Assembly: GCF_017591425.1 (NCBI RefSeq)
Contig: NW_024466599.1
Location: 70,102,501-70,166,500, forward strand
Length of the DNA stretch: 64,000 nt
Reading direction: 5' to 3'
DNA from: Ochotona curzoniae
Taxonomy: Eukaryota > Chordata > Mammalia > Lagomorpha > Ochotonidae
Under the pieces are notes generated by a model. It was not told the origin of the DNA. It did not search any database and saw only the letters and a program-made list of their open reading frames with translations. The translations under genes and the position numbers were made by a program. How positions within the stretch are numbered: the first letter of the stretch is position 1; each line of letters starts with the position of its first letter. This document shows, one piece after another, positions 59,060-64,000 of this stretch.

Positions 59060-59330
59060 GGAGGTGGAGAGTGTGGAGCGCAGAGTGGTATGGCCTGCGG
59101 GAAGTGGTGAATGTTGAAAAAGGAGGTTGGAGTGGCAACTAGGGGGTCAGAGCATGAAGGGCTCTGTGGTTTGACCGTGTACTGAAAGCAGTCAACTGCT
59201 GGAGTTTTTAGTGGTAAAGGTGATTTTATTAGGAAATCATTTTGGCTGCTGTGTGGGGAATGGATATGAGAGGAAGTCAGGAAGTCTTGTAAGTCTAGAT
59301 GCACAGTGCATCGCAGAAGAGGCAAACAGT
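59060..59330 (+). mobile_element. Ancient repeat relic, unassigned
   Basis: 'catgaagggctctgtggttt' and 'catttt ggctgctgtgtggg'-like text recall an old mammalian repeat. A 133-residue open frame on the minus strand across it has no recognisable domain. Confidence 0.3.
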
Positions 59331-59493
59331 TTTTAAAACTGGGATTCTTCTCTGGAAAAGAATAGGGAAAAGAAAAGCAGGAGGAATGATACGGAAAAAT
59401 ATCCATTGCAATCCAATAAAACGGTTGCTTCAGATCTGCATTGTCAACAGATGCTGGTGAATGGTTGGTTGAAGAAGATATGCACTTGGTTAA

Positions 59494-59522
59494 AATATAT
59501 ATATATATATATGTATATATAA
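59494..59522. repeat. (AT)n microsatellite
   Basis: About fourteen AT units with one G interruption. Confidence 0.85.
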
Positions 59523-59530
59523 ATAATTTG

Positions 59531-59867
59531 GGCCTGGCGCAGTAGCCTAGCAGCTAAAGTCCTCACCTTGAATGCACCGGGATACCATATGGGCACCAGT
59601 CCTAATCCCAGCAGCCCTGCTCTCGATGCAGCTCCCTGCCTGTGGCCTGGGAAAGCAATTAAGGATAGCTCAAAGTCTTGGGACCCTGCACCCATGTGGA
59701 AGGCCAAGAAGAAGCTTCTGGCTCTTGGCTTTGGATTGGCTCAGCTCTAGCCATTGCAGCTCACTTGGGGAGTGAATCATTGGACAGAAGATTTCCCTCT
59801 CTGTCTCTCCTCCTCTGTGTATATCTGACTTTGCAATAAAAATAACTACATCTTCTTTTTAAAAAAA
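59531..59867 (+). mobile_element. CSINE, full length
   Basis: 'gggcctggcgcagtagccta' to 'caataaaaataactacatct' plus A-run. Confidence 0.88.
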
Positions 59868-60150
59868 TTACTATTCCACAGTTTACATGGGGGAAGAAAG
59901 GTCTTCCACCTGTTGTTGACTTCCCAAATGGCCACTGGGTTGGGCTAGGCCAAAAACAAGATCCTGGGACTCCATCTGATCTCTCATGTCGGAGGCCGGG
60001 ACCACAAGCATCTGGGCTTTCTCCTACTGTTTTTCTAGGAGCATCTGCAGGGAGCTGGATCTGAAGCGGAGCAGCCAGGACTTAAACTAGTGCCCATATG
60101 GGTTCTGGGCACGATGAGCAGTGGTTTAAGCTGCTGTGCCTCATTGCTGG
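59868..60150 (-). mobile_element. Old CSINE, tail-to-tail with neighbour
   Basis: 'gaaaggtcttccacctgttg', 'agcatctgcagggagctgga' and 'ctgctgtgcctcattgctgg'. Confidence 0.7.
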
Positions 60151-62005
60151 TTCTTAAAGGTGATTTTAAGACCAAATCAAAGTGTTTGCTGATAGATTAC
60201 ATGTAAGATTTAAGGCAGAAGAGACATGAGATTTTTTGACCTACTATGTACATAGATGAGAGGGTAAGGAAAAACTGACTTACAACCAGGCATCTTGGTT
60301 CTATGTACAGCCCCGTCTTTCATACCTGCCTCTAATTCCTGCACGGTCTTAGGTTGTTTCTGCTTCTTACCCCTGGAGGTACCTGGCTTTTGATCGCTCC
60401 TTCTTCAGTATGTCACCAAGAGCTTTCTGGTTTCCAGTTTCCAAATTGTCTTTGACATCTTCTCTCCATTCTCATTCTCCTTTCCTAGTGTAATTAATTA
60501 AAAATGATTGTCATTTTTTGGTGATATTTGGAATGGAACAGAGAAAATAATGTGTGTTGGATCAAGCTTCTTTGATGTTCTAAAATCAGGTTAGTTGGTC
60601 CCCCCTAAGGCTTACCTTAGGTGGATCTGTTATCTACCACAGTGAAAGGTTTCCTTCCTTTAGTTCTTCTCCTTACACATGAAGCAGTGTATTTGATCTG
60701 TCAGTTACTTGGGAATAATACCACTGGGCCCCCACCTGGAAACAGTCGCAAAGTACACCACCACCATTTAACATTAGACAATGTGAGCACGTGTGTGTGT
60801 GGCGTGTGTGTGATCTGTGTGTCTGGATTTGAGGCTATAGCCTTATCTACATTCATTGTTTAGAGTCAGAGAACCCACAGGCATTCAACTGCCCTCTGCC
60901 TCCACTTATTTTAGCCTCGGATGGGTGGACATTTGAATCACACAGACTTTTCTTTCTAGGAAATTTAGAACAGGAACAGAGAGAGAGTATCTCTCTGTGA
61001 CTTGTGACTTGGGGAACTCTGCGTGAATTCAGGCCAGGGGCCAGGAAGCCTAATGCAGACTTTTACACTGGGGTTGTGGATGGGAGAAACTGGCAAAAAA
61101 TGGAAAGAATCCTTGGGGTCCCCTCTTACGGGGTTTCCAGCCTAGAGTCATGTCTCCTCTCAGTTCTACAGCACAAGCCTGTGTCCCTGGAGTGGGTTTT
61201 CCCTCTCCTGCTTGACCTCGCTTTGCAGACACAGGGGGTACTGATACTAAAGATGTGTATCGCACTGACTTGGAAGGTTAATTAATCTATGTAGCCTTAA
61301 ATCTGTCCATCCCTCCCTGCTGACATGATAAACAATCAAGGCTCCAGCTGAGGACCAACAGCTCTCAACTCCACTTTCCTGGGGACAGACACTTTTCCTT
61401 GACTTCAAGGAAAAGTGGAGGCTCGAGCGGAACTTGATCTCCAGGACTTGTGTGTCCATGATGGGGAGAAAAGTGACAAGACGTAGGCTGGTTTGCCACT
61501 TTCACTGGAACAGCGAGCAAACCAAAGAACAAGACTAAATTCTCTTAAATCCTGGGCTCAACTGGGGAGGTTGAGAAATGTCCTCTTAACGAGCATATGC
61601 CACAGGAGGCACACATTTCTGCATTAGAAGTTCACTGCTTAACATTGATTGTTCTCTATGATGCTGCATATTTCACTCTCTCACCATCTTCACTAGAATC
61701 CAACACAATGGGACAGCCACAGGGACACATAGTCCCAAAGCTAGACACCTAATCAGCAGAAGAAATGCAAATAAGAATCAGGAACTTTTTCTGCCCATTC
61801 TAGGCATTTCGCAGGGGCATTAAAAAGTAGTCTGTTCCTGAGATTTATTGAAACACTTCTCTTTTGCTGGTGTTTCAAGTGTGACTACTAAAGGGGAAGA
61901 AAAGATTTCTCTGTGATGTGAAGATGGTGCTTAACCCTATGGCATTCCAGAAAAATGACATCTTAACTAAGGTGCAGTTCTGTTGCCGAAAGAGCGTTCA
62001 TCAAG
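60151..62005. other. Intergenic DNA, nothing recognised
   Basis: No gene or repeat family identified apart from a short imperfect GT-rich tract near 60790-60822. Confidence 0.55.
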
Positions 62006-62009
62006 AAGT

Positions 62010-62125
62010 CAGGATCCAAACTTCTGGTTCTGACTTTGCCACTAATGAGCTGCTTAATGTTGGACCACTGGCGAAGCTCTCTGGGCCTCAGCATCCTGGT
62101 TCATAAAAGGAAAGGGATAGAGGAA
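62010..62125 (+). mobile_element. MIR relic
   Basis: 'ttctgactttgccactaatg', 'agctctctgggcctcagcat' and 'cctggttcataaaaggaaa' follow the MIR core on the plus strand. Confidence 0.7.
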
Positions 62126-63045
62126 ACAAGGTTTCCCTCCACTGCAAAACTCTGTGAAAGCCTTAATTGTAAAGGTTTTGAGAATGAAACACAATATGTT
62201 GAAATGGCTGTTAGATCATGTAATGCTGAAAATATTCAAAGTAAAAAAAGTACCTAATACCATTTTTAAAAAGTTAAAATGGTCACAGAAATATATTCAA
62301 CTAAAGATGGAACAATAGAGAGGCCCTTTGTTTCTAGTCTTTTTTTTTTTAAGATATGAAGAAGCTGGAATAAAGATAAGGGAATTATGAAAGACAAGCA
62401 GAATTAATCACTATATGAATTTAATCAGGGAAAGATGAAAAAAATCAAGAGGCTTAATATTGCAAGCAGCATTCATAATCATAGGCTTTTAAGCCATATA
62501 CACAAGGCATCAAATATTATCACATAGGGAAATAAAGGGCTCAGAATACAAAAGGGATTAAAAAAAACCAAAGTTTTGAAAAGACATTTTCATTATTCAC
62601 ACAGGGAGAGTGTGGAGACTCACTAAAAAGGAAGGGTATTATGTCTGGAAACAACAGCTAATATTCAGAAGGCTGAGCAAAGGGTAGTGATGGTAAAAAT
62701 GATTATTAACCAGCAGAATGCATTTCAGCTAAGCAAAGCACCAAGCTCAGCTATTATTGTCTCAAGAGTGTACAGCAAATAAGCAGAAATACAAGTGAAC
62801 CTTGGAAAAAAATATGACAAATAAACAACCAAACAGCCAATGTGAAGACAGCTTCCAAAATAAAAAGAAGCAGATTTATCTTGAAGGGGAAAAAAAAAAG
62901 AAATTGGTGGCAAGGAGTGGTGAGGAAAAACCCAACAGACTATATCAGAATATGCAACAACTCAGGCAAATGAAAAAACAGCTCTTATGGGAAAATGATC
63001 ATCAAAAAATTTTCACTTTGGAAAAATAAATTATGTAGAAGCACT
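62126..63045. other. Intergenic A-rich DNA, nothing recognised
   Basis: A-rich sequence with chance Lys-rich frames on the plus strand. No family identified. Confidence 0.5.
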
Positions 63046-63049
63046 GTTT

Positions 63050-63430
63050 GGCCCCATTTATTTATTTACTTATGAGAGAGGAGGGAGACAGAGAGGGGTA
63101 ACTCTAACTAGCTCACTCCCCAAATTCATGCAATGTCCAGGAGCCAGGAACTTACTCTAGGCCTCCCAGGTTGGTAGGAGGGATCCAAGGCACCCAGTTC
63201 ACTGAACAATCATCACAGTCTCACAAGATCTGCAGTAGCAGGACGTTGGAGGCAGAAGTGGAGCAGAACTATGGTGTGGAATCTGAGGGTTGCCTCCAGC
63301 ATCCCAGGCATTACCAGGTGAAATGCCCAATCCCAGTCTCATGTTCGGATTTGAATAGGTCACACTTTACCAAACTTCAGGTGTTTCCAGAAGTCAGTGC
63401 TTTAATTATGAAGCAAAGCTAGGAGTTGGG
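63050..63430 (-). mobile_element. Old CSINE
   Basis: 'catttatttatttacttatg', 'ctagctcactccccaaattc' and 'gctaggagttgggctattg' (uncertain right end). Confidence 0.6.
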
Positions 63431-64000
63431 CTATTGTGAATAAATTGACATTGGTGTTTCTGGAGTGTTTTTTTTTTCCTCAAATTTCTGCATGGAAAAT
63501 AAATTTCAAAGGCTGAATCAAAAACCAAGCAATGGCTCAACGTAAGAGCCACCGAAAGGCTAAGAGATGGCCCATTCGTGGCCTTGGGTCTAGGACACCA
63601 CTGCTAAGAAAGCCCCTGAGACACAAAGAATGGCAACAGAAAGGGAGAAAAGAGGGAAAGCAGAGCAAGGACATGGGCTCCGAGGTGAACAGTGCAAATA
63701 TGTCGGGTTCTGGTGGCCCCTTCTTAGCAAAATTCTTATCTTGGCTTCCAAGATGCCTTGATGACTCTCCCTTTCACTCTTTCCACTCTGTAACTGAGCC
63801 TTCTTGTTCTCCCTCTCTTGGTCTCTGGGTCTTCAGCCTGACATTCTCCCTGCTTGAAACACTCATTCCAGGTTCTCTGTTGGGACAGTTATGGCTTCTT
63901 ACTGAGGTCTCAGGTCACAGCTTATCACAGCAGAGGGACCCTCCCTGGCCTCAAGTTGCCACCCTCACCCTTTTATACCTACCCCAATTGCCTTTGTCAT
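63431..64000. other. Intergenic DNA, nothing recognised
   Basis: No coding frame or repeat family identified up to the right edge. Confidence 0.5.

Noticed and set aside
59005..59406. 133-residue minus-strand open frame in the intergenic region
   Set aside because: No recognisable domain, no splice context, and it lies over a probable ancient repeat.
62802..63029. Lys/Gln-rich 75-residue frame as a processed pseudogene
   Set aside because: No match to a known protein; the composition simply reflects A-rich DNA.

Overview
The window is vertebrate nuclear DNA from a lagomorph, most likely a pika (Ochotona). Short exons with GT/AG borders are separated by kilobase introns. Dozens of copies of one tRNA-derived SINE fill the introns, with the lagomorph C-repeat (CSINE) layout: A box near 'gtggcctagtggctaaag', B box 'ggttctaatcc', then 'ccctgcttgtggcctgggaa', and a tail of 'aataaataaatcttt' plus poly-A. 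The subfamily wording ('ccttgaacgcgccaggatcc', 'ggttctaatcc') differs from the usual rabbit consensus as I remember it, so pika is preferred over rabbit. No database was consulted.

The only protein-coding gene I can support is REV1, the Y-family translesion DNA polymerase (deoxycytidyl transferase), on the minus strand. Its 5' end is present: a non-coding first exon in a CpG island (about 53.7-55.3 kb), then coding exons at 33379-33326 (ATG), 31809-31683 (start of BRCT), 16312-16144 (BRCT), 8692-8540 (end of BRCT), 5582-4879 (large linker plus the N-digit), 2044-1937 (polymerase motif I) and 597-481 (fingers/palm). Phases agree across every junction. Together they encode about 477 residues before the gene runs off the left edge. 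No frameshift or stop was found.

Layout. 1-33 kb: exons 2-8 with introns full of CSINEs, MIRs, L1 fragments and a MER2-like DNA transposon. Intron 5' to 3' order on the gene is right to left. 33.4-54.4 kb: intron 1, about 21 kb, almost wholly repeats plus unassigned unique sequence. 53.7-55.3 kb: CpG-island promoter with GC boxes, an E-box and two CTCF-like motifs. 55.3-64 kb: intergenic DNA upstream of REV1, with scattered SINEs, a possible LTR end and no supported gene.

The observations most worth checking are: a 13-codon upstream ORF in exon 1 that, once spliced, ends at a TGA overlapping the REV1 ATG; an apparently perfect 3 x 224 bp tandem triplication in intron 4; a pair of related unclassified retroposon copies, one with an internal degenerate tandem array; and several nested or inverted SINE arrangements. 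I found no bacterial, viral or defence-type system. Long open frames in the CpG island and frames through SINEs and microsatellites are not genes.
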